Source: Flavobacterium magnum (GTDB lineage Bacteria > Bacteroidota > Bacteroidia > Flavobacteriales > Flavobacteriaceae). From it: a stretch of DNA of 64,000 nt. A program made the translations under genes and the position numbers. The notes beneath the pieces are model-generated. The model was not told the DNA's origin. It made no database searches and saw nothing but the letters and a program-made list of their open reading frames with translations. The DNA is taken from assembly GCF_003055625.1 (NCBI RefSeq), contig NZ_CP028811.1, positions 1,302,001 through 1,366,000 of the forward strand, in the 5' to 3' direction. Positions 1 to 10,500 of the stretch are shown one piece after another. Numbering within the stretch: the first letter of the stretch is position 1; the number at the start of each line of letters is the position of its first letter.

Positions 1-1
1 C

Positions 2-1288
2 CAGATTGTCGCCGGTGTTGACTACCGTGATTTCTGGATTGGGGTTGCTGCACTGGCATTGTTTATCGGTGCCTGTGGTAAATCAGCACAAATCCCATTG
101 TACACCTGGCTTCCGGATGCGATGGCGGGACCTACACCGGTTTCGGCATTGATCCACGCAGCCACGATGGTCACCGCAGGAATCTTTATGGTGACGAGAT
201 TGAATTTCCTTTTTGATCTGGTACCGGATGTACAAAACATTATTGCGGTTGTCGGTGCTATCACGGCATTGGTGGCTGCAACAATCGGTCTGGCTCAAAA
301 TGATATCAAGAAAGTACTGGCTTATTCTACAGTATCCCAATTGGGACTGATGTTCCTGGCTTTAGGGCTTGGGGCTTATGAAGTGGCGATTTTTCATGTA
401 ATTACACATGCATTCTTCAAGGCGTGTTTGTTCCTTGGTTCCGGTTCAGTAATCCACGCACTTCATGGCGAACAGGACATGCGCAATATGGGCGGTTTGA
501 AAAAGTACATGCCGATTACGTTCTGGACGATGATGGTGTCTACGCTGGCCATTTCGGGGATATTCCCGTTTGCCGGTTTCTGGTCCAAAGACGAAATATT
601 GATGGTGGCCCATGAGCACAATATGGTGTTGTATGTTGTCGGTTCGATTGCATCGATTATGACGGCATTTTATATGTTCCGACTCATGTACCTTACATTC
701 TTCAGGGAGTTCCGCGGCACCGAGGAACAGAAACATCATTTGCACGAAAGTCCGGGACTCATCACTTTCCCTTTGATTGTACTGGGAATCCTGGCCACAA
801 TCGGGGGTTTGATCAGTTTGCCTACCGGAAGCTGGCTCAATCATTATCTTGAACCCCTTTTCGAAGGTAGTAAGAAATCGGCACATCACGGGCTGACTGA
901 TGAAGCATACGTATTGATGGCGATTGCCACAGCGGGCGCTGTCCTCGGAATCGTATTGGCTTATATGAAATATATCAAGCAGAAACAGGTCCCTCCTGTG
1001 GATGCGGAAATTACCGGTATCACGAAAGTGGTGTACAACAAATATTATGTTGATGAAATCTACGATTTCGTATTCGTAAAACCGATCGTCGGACTCTCCC
1101 GTTTCTTCCGCGATTACATCGAAACCGCCTTATCCGCTACCATCTTCGGGCTCGGGAAGGCTACCGGAGAGCTCGGTTATTATGGAAGAAAACTTCATAA
1201 CGGGAGCATCGGCCTGTATTTGTTTGCGTTTGTACTCGGACTTTGCGCGATATTTTTATTCATTTTCAGCTCAATAATTTTTACATAA
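2..1288 (+). CDS. nuoL: NADH-quinone oxidoreductase subunit L (5' partial)
   Basis: This is the C-terminal two thirds (about 428 residues) of the largest proton-pumping membrane subunit of respiratory complex I. The reading frame is open from base 2, so the true start lies outside the window; the family is usually 610-650 residues. The antiporter core is visible: a PLYTWLPDAMAGPTPVSALI segment near the start and conserved lysines in the following helices (KKVLAYSTVSQLG). After it come the long amphipathic lateral helix and the final transmembrane segment typical of NuoL. The stop TAA overlaps the ATG of nuoM (TAATG), so the two are translationally coupled. Identification is secure because nuoM and nuoN follow in canonical order. 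Confidence 0.97.
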   Translation, partial: QIVAGVDYRDFWIGVAALALFIGACGKSAQIPLYTWLPDAMAGPTPVSALIHAATMVTAGIFMVTRLNFLFDLVPDVQNIIAVVGAITALVAATIGLAQNDIKKVLAYSTVSQLGLMFLALGLGAYEVAIFHVITHAFFKACLFLGSGSVIHALHGEQDMRNMGGLKKYMPITFWTMMVSTLAISGIFPFAGFWSKDEILMVAHEHNMVLYVVGSIASIMTAFYMFRLMYLTFFREFRGTEEQKHHLHESPGLITFPLIVLGILATIGGLISLPTGSWLNHYLEPLFEGSKKSAHHGLTDEAYVLMAIATAGAVLGIVLAYMKYIKQKQVPPVDAEITGITKVVYNKYYVDEIYDFVFVKPIVGLSRFFRDYIETALSATIFGLGKATGELGYYGRKLHNGSIGLYLFAFVLGLCAIFLFIFSSIIFT

Positions 1289-2730
1289 TGGATGTAACGT
1301 ACCTATTAATACTGCTGCTGGCAGGAGCATTTGTAACTTATTTTTCAGGGGATAAGGCGGCACCGAAAGTGGCGCTCTTGTTCGGACTGGCTTCGCTTGG
1401 GGTGTCCATCGGCCTGCTGGATTTGCACAATGCCGGACAGGACATCAATTTCAGCTGTCAGTGGATTTCTAAACCAAACATTTCGTTTGCACTGCATGCC
1501 GACGGCCTGTCGCTGGCCATGATCCTCCTGACCACGGCGTTGACGCCTGTCATCATCTTTTCAGGTTTTGGCAATCAGTTCAAAAGCGGCAAATCGATGT
1601 ATGCCTTAATATTATTCATGGCGTTTGCGATGGCAGGCACTTTCCTTGCTGCGGACGGATTACTGTATTACATCTTCTGGGAATTGGCCTTAATCCCGAT
1701 TTATTTCATCGCGCTGATCTGGGGCAACGGCGATGCCGAGGCGCGTAAGAAAGCCGTTGTAAAATTCTTCATTTACACTTTTGCAGGGTCCTTATTCATG
1801 TTGACAGCGTTTGTATATCTGTACCAGAAAGCGGGAAGTCTGCTGATTGCCGACCTGTATCAGCTCGACCTGACAGCCGACGAACAGTTGTGGATTTTCG
1901 CTGCGTTCTTCCTGGCTTATGCGATTAAGATTCCAATCGTCCCCTTTCACACCTGGCAGGCGACGGTCTACCAAAAAGCGCCTACGGTGGGCACGATGTT
2001 GCTTTCCGGAATTATGCTCAAAATGGGTCTGTACAGCGTCATCCGCTGGCAGTTGCCGATTGCGCCTTTTGCTGCCAGAGAATACAAGGAGGTCCTTATC
2101 GGACTTGGCATTGCCGGTGTCATTTACGGCTCAGTCGTCGCTTTGAAGCAGAAAGACCTTAAGAAACTTTTGGCCTATTCTTCACTGGCCCACGTAGGGT
2201 TGATCGCTGCGGGTGCCTACGCCTTGAACTTTGACGGATTGAGCGGTGCGGTACTGCAAATGATCGCACACGGTTTCGTGGTGGTCGGTTTGTTCTTCGC
2301 TGCGGAGATTATTCACAGGAGATTCGAAACGCGGACCATCGCTGATATGGGCGGTATCAGGCTGCAGGCGCCGAAATTCGCGTCGATGTTCATGATACTT
2401 GTACTTGCTTCGGTGGCATTGCCGTCAACATTTAACTTTGTGGGCGAGTTTACGGTCTTGTACAGTTTGTCCCATGTCAACGTCATTTACGCGGTGCTGG
2501 GCGGAACCACGATCATCCTCGGGGCGTATTACATGCTCAAAATGTTCCAGAATGTTATGCTGGGTGATGTAAAAGCCAAGCGAACTCCCTTTACCGATGT
2601 GACGCTCAATGAGGCCATCACTATGGTAGCCATTATCGGTGTCCTTTTCTTTTTCGGGATGTATCCCAAACCGATCACCGACCTGATTGCGCCAAGCATC
2701 GAGAACATCGTATCACAAATCAACAGATAA
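1288..2730 (+). CDS. nuoM: NADH-quinone oxidoreductase subunit M
   Basis: Proton-translocating antiporter-like membrane subunit of complex I, 480 residues. I chose the ATG at 1288, which overlaps the nuoL stop and gives MDVTYLLILLLAG; a longer open frame begins at 1243 but lies inside nuoL. The functional glutamate is in WELALIPIYFIALIWG and a key lysine is in KAPTVGTMLLSGIMLKMG. The second lysine region (KQKDLKKLLAYSSLAHVG) is also present. About fourteen hydrophobic helices can be seen. It is the middle gene of a nuoL-nuoM-nuoN operon; 13 bases separate it from nuoN. Confidence 0.97.
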   Translation: MDVTYLLILLLAGAFVTYFSGDKAAPKVALLFGLASLGVSIGLLDLHNAGQDINFSCQWISKPNISFALHADGLSLAMILLTTALTPVIIFSGFGNQFKSGKSMYALILFMAFAMAGTFLAADGLLYYIFWELALIPIYFIALIWGNGDAEARKKAVVKFFIYTFAGSLFMLTAFVYLYQKAGSLLIADLYQLDLTADEQLWIFAAFFLAYAIKIPIVPFHTWQATVYQKAPTVGTMLLSGIMLKMGLYSVIRWQLPIAPFAAREYKEVLIGLGIAGVIYGSVVALKQKDLKKLLAYSSLAHVGLIAAGAYALNFDGLSGAVLQMIAHGFVVVGLFFAAEIIHRRFETRTIADMGGIRLQAPKFASMFMILVLASVALPSTFNFVGEFTVLYSLSHVNVIYAVLGGTTIILGAYYMLKMFQNVMLGDVKAKRTPFTDVTLNEAITMVAIIGVLFFFGMYPKPITDLIAPSIENIVSQINR

Positions 2731-2743
2731 CAGTCAGATAACA

Positions 2744-4111
2744 ATGAACTTATTAATAGCTATAACGGGATTAGGTGTCTTATGCCTGATGTTTGAAATC
2801 TTCAACCTGAGGAAAGCGCTCGTGCCGTTGGTCATTCTCGGGCTGCTGGGTGCCTTGGCGTTGGACATTTCCGAATACGATGCCATCATCACGTCAAACA
2901 ACAACATGGTTACCGTAAATAATTTTTCGGTGGCATTTTCAGGGCTGTTCATCATCCTCACTATTTTCCTCGTGGCCTTAAGCCATAATTTTTATGAGAA
3001 CCACCAAACCAAGATTTCCGACTACATCGCGATAAAGGTTTTTATGCTCGCGGGTTGTGTGGCACTGGTGTCATTCCAGAACCTTGCCATGTTTTTTCTT
3101 GGAATAGAGGTATTGTCGATTTCGCTCTACATTCTTGCAGCGAGCAACAGGCTGAATTTAAAAAGTAATGAAGCAGGGATGAAATATTTCCTCATGGGAT
3201 CTTTTGCTTCCGGCATATTGCTGTTCGGGATTTGCCTGATTTATGGGGCAATCGGCTCGTTTGACATGGCAACAATCCAGGAAGCCGGAATGTCGGCCGC
3301 CGTGGAAGAATGGTTTTACATCGGGATTATACTTGTAAGTATCGGGTTGTTGTTTAAGATTGCAGCGGTGCCATTCCACTTCTGGGCGCCGGATGTGTAC
3401 CAGGGTGCACCGGCACTGACTACAGCGACGATGAGTACCATCGGTAAAGTCACCGCCATGGCCGCATTTTTTAAGCTGGCTACTGTAATGAACGTAAATC
3501 TTCCTGAAGCGCAGAGCGTCATTGTGGTGGTTTCGATGCTGTCAATGACTGTGGGTAATATAATGGCATTAAGGCAGGCCAACGTAAAGCGTATGCTCGC
3601 TTTCTCCGGCGTTTCCCATGCGGGATTCCTGCTGATGACCCTTCTAGGAAACGAAAACCCTCCTGCGACCTTGTTGTATTATTCTGCCGCCTATGCATTG
3701 GCCGGGATCGCGGCATTCAGTGTGATCCTGTACGTTTGCAAAAACCGTGAAAACGAGGATATCGTCAACTTCAACGGATTAGGGAAATCAAATCCGTTAT
3801 TGGCTGCTATCCTGACCGGAGCGCTGCTGTCAATGGCCGGGATTCCGGTATTCGCCGGGTTTTTTGCAAAGCTAATGCTTTTCGGACAGGTCATCAGCGC
3901 CGGGCATATCGCGTTAGTGATCGTAGCCGTCGTAAACTCCATTATCAGCGTCGGATATTACTTTAAGCTGATTCTTGCCATGTACACCAAAGAAGCGAAC
4001 GAAGAGCGTCCCGGGACACCGGTGCTGCTTTACGCTACGGCAATTATATCTTTGTCACTGAATATTGCAATGGGGCTGTTTCCGTCCGTGGTGCTTGATT
4101 TGCTTGCGTAG
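2744..4111 (+). CDS. nuoN: NADH-quinone oxidoreductase subunit N
   Basis: Third antiporter-like membrane subunit of complex I, 455 residues, ending the nuo operon. The ATG at 2744 (MNLLIAITGLGVLC) is preferred to a TTG at 2687 that would sit inside nuoM. Family marks are the glutamate helix GIEVLSISLYILAASNR, the lysine/histidine helix FKIAAVPFHFWAPDVYQGAP and the later KRMLAFSGVSHAGF segment. A hairpin with a T-run lies just downstream, so this is the end of the transcript. Confidence 0.97.
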   Translation: MNLLIAITGLGVLCLMFEIFNLRKALVPLVILGLLGALALDISEYDAIITSNNNMVTVNNFSVAFSGLFIILTIFLVALSHNFYENHQTKISDYIAIKVFMLAGCVALVSFQNLAMFFLGIEVLSISLYILAASNRLNLKSNEAGMKYFLMGSFASGILLFGICLIYGAIGSFDMATIQEAGMSAAVEEWFYIGIILVSIGLLFKIAAVPFHFWAPDVYQGAPALTTATMSTIGKVTAMAAFFKLATVMNVNLPEAQSVIVVVSMLSMTVGNIMALRQANVKRMLAFSGVSHAGFLLMTLLGNENPPATLLYYSAAYALAGIAAFSVILYVCKNRENEDIVNFNGLGKSNPLLAAILTGALLSMAGIPVFAGFFAKLMLFGQVISAGHIALVIVAVVNSIISVGYYFKLILAMYTKEANEERPGTPVLLYATAIISLSLNIAMGLFPSVVLDLLA

Positions 4112-4131
4112 CGATAAAAAAAATACAATGT

Positions 4132-4158
4132 AACCCGTCAGATTTTGGCGGGTTTTTT
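4132..4158 (+). terminator. Rho-independent terminator of the nuo operon
   Basis: Stem AACCCG (4132-4137) pairs with CGGGTT (4149-4154) around an 11-base loop and runs into a TTTTTT tract. It begins 21 bases after the nuoN stop. Confidence 0.8.
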
Positions 4159-4492
4159 GTTGGTAATTGTTACAGTGTCGGACGGCTTCGTACAGGACAA
4201 ATTTTAAATCCTTTTGCCTTATCCCGGTTTCGGCAGTCTTAAAGGTGATTTATCGCTTGGTCCTCAAGGCCGCCAAAGACTTTCTTAACAGTAACTTTTG
4301 TCCTGATAAAAAGAAAATAGCAGGTTACGTATCGCGTAATAACGCACGGTAAGATGTTTATACTTGTCGTCGACCTCAATGTCATCTAATATCAACCTCT
4401 CTATCAGGGAATCGAGTGCTGTGTTTTTCTACATGTCTTTTGGCTTATTTTTTTGTTGCGCGCCGTCATCCCCGAAATTTTCTGTACAGGCT
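4159..4492. other. Intergenic region with a possible gene relic
   Basis: About 330 bases between the nuo terminator and the terminator of the giant repeat gene. The only thing that looks coding is on the minus strand at 4288-4428: 47 open codons reading ...LDSLIERLILDDIEVDD... and then ...KYKHLTVRYYAIRNLL..., closed by TAA and preceded in frame by TAG without an ATG. It resembles a decayed gene end, but I do not recognise the family and no promoter is evident. The two short plus-strand open frames here have low-complexity, non-protein-like composition. Confidence 0.3.
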
Positions 4493-4534
4493 AAAAAAAA
4501 TTCCCAAATTCCAATTGGTGTGGAATCTGGGATT
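4493..4534 (-). terminator. Terminator of the giant repeat-protein gene
   Basis: On the minus strand a long stem, arms at 4521-4532 and 4501-4513 (TCCCAGATTCCA against TGGAATTTGGGAA, one mismatch), closes a 7-base loop and is followed by eight Ts (4493-4500). It lies about 20 bases beyond the stop codon. Confidence 0.85.
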
Positions 4535-4552
4535 TTCTGTGGTTTGTAATCA

Positions 4553-7500
4553 TTACCTGTTAAGATAAACCCACCCGCTTTTTGTAGTTCCATCCACCAT
4601 TTCAGCAACATAGAAATACGTACCATCAGGGAGCTGTTCTCCACGGTCGTCGTCGCCGTTCCAGGTGTTGTTGTAGTGGTTGAATGAATTCACCTTGGTA
4701 CCCCAACGGTTAAAAAGTTCGAGTTTCAGGATATCACAACCCACGACCTTGAAAGTATCGTTCCTGCCGTCATTATTCGGGGAGAAACCTTTAGGAAGCA
4801 GACAGCCCCCAACGAGTGTGACCGTTTTCGTAAATTCACAGCCGTTGGCATCGCGCACACTCACCGTGTGTTCACCGGCGAGGATATTACGGATTGTGTT
4901 GTCTGATCCATAGGCGCCGCCGTCAACCGCATATTGATAAGGCCCTGTTCCGTTGGTCACGCCTTCTATGCGTACGCTTCCGGTGGCCGAATCGCCCTGT
5001 GGATTGATGATTGTAATATCCATGTCCTCTGGTGAGGGGTTGATTGTAATGTCCATCGCGATACTCGGGCCGCAGTTGTTTTGCGGCGTAAAGGTGTACG
5101 TTCCACTGCCACTAATCGAAGCGGGATTCCACGTGCCTTCAATGCCATTGTCCGATGTGGGCGGCAGTTCGGGGATAAAGCCCGAACAGTAAGGACCCAT
5201 CGGTGCAAATACCGCCGCCTCAGTAGGCACTACGTTGACAAACATTGTCGTGCCCAACGCGCACTGGCCGGGATCGGGTGTAAAGGTGTACAATGTCGTC
5301 TGTGCCGTATTGATTACGGGCGGACTCCAGGTGCCCGTGATACCGCCTGGAGAAGTCAATGGCAATGCGGGCGGCGTACTCCCTATACAAACCGCGGGAA
5401 TAGGGTCGAAATAAGGTAAGGTTTTCGGATTGACCGTCAGTTCAACGGCTGTGATATCGGCACATTGGCCTGCATCGGGCACAAATACGTAAATCGCACT
5501 CAGCATGTTGTTGACGGTCTGCGGAAACCATGCGCCAACAATTCCGTTCAGCGATACGGTAGGAAGTACCGGTGCCGCATCGCCTTCACAGATTGGCGCT
5601 AAAGGATCAAACACAGGCAGCGTAAGGGGCAACACCGAAATAGTCATGGTGAAGCCCGTACCGCATTGTCCGGGGTCGGGTGTAAATACGTAAGCCGCCG
5701 GGCCGGTATTCAGGATATTGATTGCGGGCGGGTTCCACGTACCCGAGATTCCGTTTGTGGAAACCGTCGGCAAAACAGGTGGCGTAGTGCCTACACATAC
5801 CGGCGGAATTTGCGTGAATGTTGTCGTGAGGGCCGGATTTACCGTTATTGCGGTCGTTACCGGTGAGGCGCATTCCCCGGCATTCGGCGTAAAGACATAC
5901 GTGCCGGAAAGCTGGTTGTCCACGGTTGAAGGGCTCCATGTTCCATTGACACCGTTGTCGGAAAGACTTGGTAAAACAGGCGCTGTACCTCCGGCGCATA
6001 TCGTCGTAGGGAAACTGAATACTGCGGTTCCCGGCGTTACCGTTACTGCAATCGTTACCGGCACTGAGCATAAACCGCCATTGTCAAACGGCGTAAATGT
6101 ATAATTTCCGCTTGTCGTATTGCTGATCACCGACGGCATCCAGGATCCGGAAATTCCGTTGTTAGAGACAGTCGGCAGCGCTGGAGCCGGAGTACCCGCG
6201 CAAAAAGGAGCAATAGGATCAAACGCAGGCACAGTCACAGGATTGACGTTGATAGTGATAGACACGGTTGCGTAACACGCATTGCCGTTTGGCGTAAAGG
6301 TATAAGTCCCCGACGAGGTGTTGCTCACGACAGCGGGATTCCAGTCGCCTGAAATGCCGTTATTCGACACAGCAGGCAGCACCGGTGCCGTAGCGCCTGA
6401 GCAAAATGCCGGTATCGCATCAAATTCAGGAACTACAGATGGCGCTACGGTTACAGTAATCGTAACGGGTAAACCGCATTGGCCGGCATCCGGTGTGAAG
6501 GTGTACACGCCATCATTCAGGTTGTCAATTACGGCCGGAGTCCATGTTCCGGTGATGCCGTTGTTAGAGATTGACGGGAGCGCGGGAGGGACTGAACCCG
6601 AACATATTGTAACGATCGGATCGAATAGTGACGGCACCGAATTTCCTACCGTAACAGCAATCGTGACCGGCCCGGAATCACATTGGCCGGAATCCGGTGT
6701 AAATATGTAGCTGCCATTGGCATTGGTGTCAATGACAGACGGAGTCCAACTGCCCGTAATGCCGTTATCCGATACACCCGGCAAAAGCGGCGCAACACTT
6801 CCGGTACACAACGCAGTCGGAAAGCTGAACACCGCATCAACCGAAGTATTCACTGTTTGTGTTAAAGTCGTTGTAGTAGCGCACTGGCCCACGTCGGGCG
6901 TAAATGTGTAGGTGGCCGAGGTGGTATTGTCGATGACAGCCGGATTCCACGATCCGGTTATTCCGTTCTCAGACACCGCCGGGAGCAGAGTAACGGCCTG
7001 ATTGGGACAAATGGGGGACAAGCTATTGAAAATTGGCGTAACCGGTGTGTTCACAACAACGTCTAAAGTGGCCACATTGGCACATTGTCCCGGATATGGT
7101 GTAAACGTATAAGTTCCGGATGCGGTATTGTCGACAGCTGCAGGACTCCAAATCCCCGCTACACCCTCGTTGGAATCCGACGGCAGGACCGGAGCGGTAT
7201 CACCCACACAAATTGGTGCGATCGGATTGAACGTTGGTGTCAGGTAGGGAAGCAGTGTAATCTGCAGCGTAACTACCAGTCCACACTGTCCCGGATCCGG
7301 AGTAAATACATACGTATTGGTTGTTGTATTGTCGACCACCGCCGGGTTCCAGGTTCCGGTATATCCTTCAAGCGACGTCGTTGGAAGGACAGGAGGTGTG
7401 TCTCCGAGACATAGGGTGTTGTTGAGCGCGAATGTGGTCGTGCTTAGCGGATTCACATCGACGGTTATTTGCACCATCTCAGCGCAGATGCCGGCATCGG

Positions 7501-10500
7501 GGGTAAAAGTATACGATCCTGACACCATGTTATCAACCACCGCAGGACTCCATGTTCCGGTAATGCCGTTCGTGGAAACTAAAGGAAGCAGGGGCGCGGG
7601 CTGCCCTTCGCAAATTGGTGCGATTGGGTCAAATAATGGGGTGATTACCGGGTTGACGGAAATGTCTATGGTGATGGGGACGGCACATTCGCCTGGATTC
7701 GGGGTGAAAGTGTAGGTTCCTGAAACCGTATTGCTGACCGTTGCAGGCGACCACGTGCCTGAGATGCCGTTATTTGAAACCAAAGGCAAAGAAGGTGCGG
7801 GTGATCCGAAACAAACCGGCGCGATGGCATTGAAATCAGGTGTCAGTATCGGACTCACATTAATCTGAACGCTGAGCGGCGTCGCGCATTGGCCCGAATC
7901 GGGAGTAAATACATACGTGCCGTCAGTAGTATTGTCAACCGTTGCGGGATTCCAGGATCCCGTGATGCCCTCATTTGAGACGCCAGGAAGCATTGGCGCA
8001 CTTTCGCCGACGCAAATCTGGGTATCGACGCTAAACGACGGGGTGATGATAGGGGTCACTACAATCGTAAGTTGTCTATCCAAAGTACATACATTTCCGG
8101 GGTCTGGCGTAAAAGTGTACGTCGTGGTGGACGTGTTGTTCACGGTGGCGGGGCTCCATGTCCCATTTACTCCATTATTCGATGTCAGTGGAAGAACCGG
8201 CGCGGTATCTCCCGCGCAGATTGCCGGAATCGGATCAAACTGGGGAACAATTGTCGGATTGACGATAATGTCCAACGTCGTTGGTACAGCACACTCTCCT
8301 GGGCTAGGTGTAAAAGTATAGGTCGCCGAACTGTCAGCATCGACAACTGCGGGACTCCACGTACCTGAAATACCATTGTTGGAAACCAACGGCAGGGCAG
8401 GTACAACGTTACCCGAGCACAACGGCCCGATCGGGTCAAAATCCGGCGTCATTATCGGACTAACCTCAATAAATACCGAGGTAACCAAAGCACACTGTCC
8501 GGGATCGGGCGTAAATACATAAGTGCCGCTGGTCGTGTTGTCAACCGTCGCAGGGGCCCAGCTTCCGGTAATTCCCTCATCTGAAATATTGGACAGCGAC
8601 GGAGGCGTTTGACCGACACAAATTTGGGTGTCGATGGCAAATGTAGGCGTAGTATTTTCATTAACCACGACGGTCAGTTGCGCAGTTAACGTACAAATAT
8701 TTCCCGCGTCCGGTGTAAAAGTATAAGTGGCCGTTGCCGTGTTGTTTACGACGCCGGGATTCCAGGTTCCTGTGATGCCGTTGTTTGAAACAAGCGGTAA
8801 AACGGGCGCAATGGCGTTCTCGCAAATCGGGGCAATTGGGTCGAACAACGGCGTGATGACCGGATGTACCGTGATGCTTAAGGTAGTTGGCGTGGCGCAT
8901 TCCCCGGGATTCGGAGTAAAAGTGTAGGTGCCGGAAACCGTGTTGTCTATCACAGCCGGATTCCATGTTCCTGAAATGTTATTGTTGGAAACCGAAGGCA
9001 ATACCGGTGCCGCATCACCTGCGCACAAATCAGCCACAGGATTGAACGACGGCACCAAAATCGGATTCACTTCGATAGTTATCGTCGTGACGGTTGCACA
9101 TTGCCCTGCATCGGGAGTAAACACATAAGTACCGGTAGCCATGTTGTCAACAACTGCAGGATTCCATGTACCCGTGATCAGGTTGTTGGATACGTTTGGC
9201 AAAAGTGGCGCGATATCTCCTGCACAGATTTGCGTATCAATCGTAAATGTTGGATCGATGTTGTCTTGCACCGTAACGGTAATCTGCGCTGTCAAGGCGC
9301 ATTGTCCCGCGTCCGGTGTAAAAGTATAAGTGGCCGTTGCCGTGTTGCTTACGACGGCCGGGTTCCAGGTTCCTGTGATGCCGTTCGTCGAGGTCGTTGG
9401 TAAGACGGGTGCTATATCGCCTTCACAGATTGGGGCAGGCGGTACAAAAGCGGGAATCAGATTGTCCTGAACCGTAACGGTCAGCGTAGCCTGAAGCGCA
9501 CATTCACCGGAATCCGGTGTAAAAGTGTACGTTCCAGTTGCCGTATTGCTAATCGTGGCGGGGTTCCAAGATCCGGAAACGCCATTATTGGACACGGCAG
9601 GGAGCAACGGAACCAGCCCGCCCGAACAAATCGGTGGTATCGGGTCGAACGCAGGTGTCAATATCGGATTGACCGTCACTGTAACAGTTACCGGTTCGGC
9701 GCAGGGTCCGGCAACGTCAGGCGTAAACGTGTAAGTGCCCGTAGCCATGTTGTCAACCACAGCAGGATTCCAGGTACCGTTGATGCCGTTGTTTGAAGTG
9801 GCGGGTAGAACCGGCGCGGCATCGCCTGCGCAAATCGGGTCAACAGGATCAAAAAGCGGCGTCTCGTTCGGGATAACTTGGATTTGTAATGTCTCCACTG
9901 TGCCGCATTGTCCGGGGTTCGGAGTGAACGTATAGGTGGTCGTGACGGTATTGTTCACGACGGCCGGACTCCAGGTTCCTGTGAGGCCGTTCAGCGAAGT
10001 GGAAGGTAGTGCCGGTGGTGCCGCGTTCTCGCAGATGGGCGGAATAGGATTGAATGTCGGGACGGTATTAGGGGTTATGGTCACGGGTAGTGTAAATGGC
10101 GGTGCGCACTGCCCGGGGTTCGGCGTAAACACATACGAGCCTGAAACCATGTTGTTAATTACGGCAGGACTCCACGTGCCTGTGATGCCATTGGTTGAAG
10201 CTGCCGGAAGCGCCGGGCTTGGCAATCCTTCGCAGACCGGGGGCAGCGGGTCAAAAGTTGGATTGATTGTCGTTACGGTGATCGTGCGGACTAACGGTAC
10301 GGCGCACTGTCCTGCGTTAGGGGTAAAGGTATAATTGCCTCCCACCTGGTTGTTGATAACCGGAGGATTCCATGTCCCAACGATGCCATTATTAGACAAC
10401 GCGGGCAGGGCCGGCGCAGGTTCATTATAACAAATTACGGAAGGGACTGAAAAAGTGGGCGTCACATTATTCACCACAAAAATCGTAAGGCTTAACGTTT

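Noticed and set aside
6318..10334. A ladder of open frames of 60-134 codons on the plus strand, spaced about every 200 bp
   Set aside because: They are antisense shadows of the 67-residue repeats; their regular spacing follows from the repeat unit and they have no starts or spacing of real genes.
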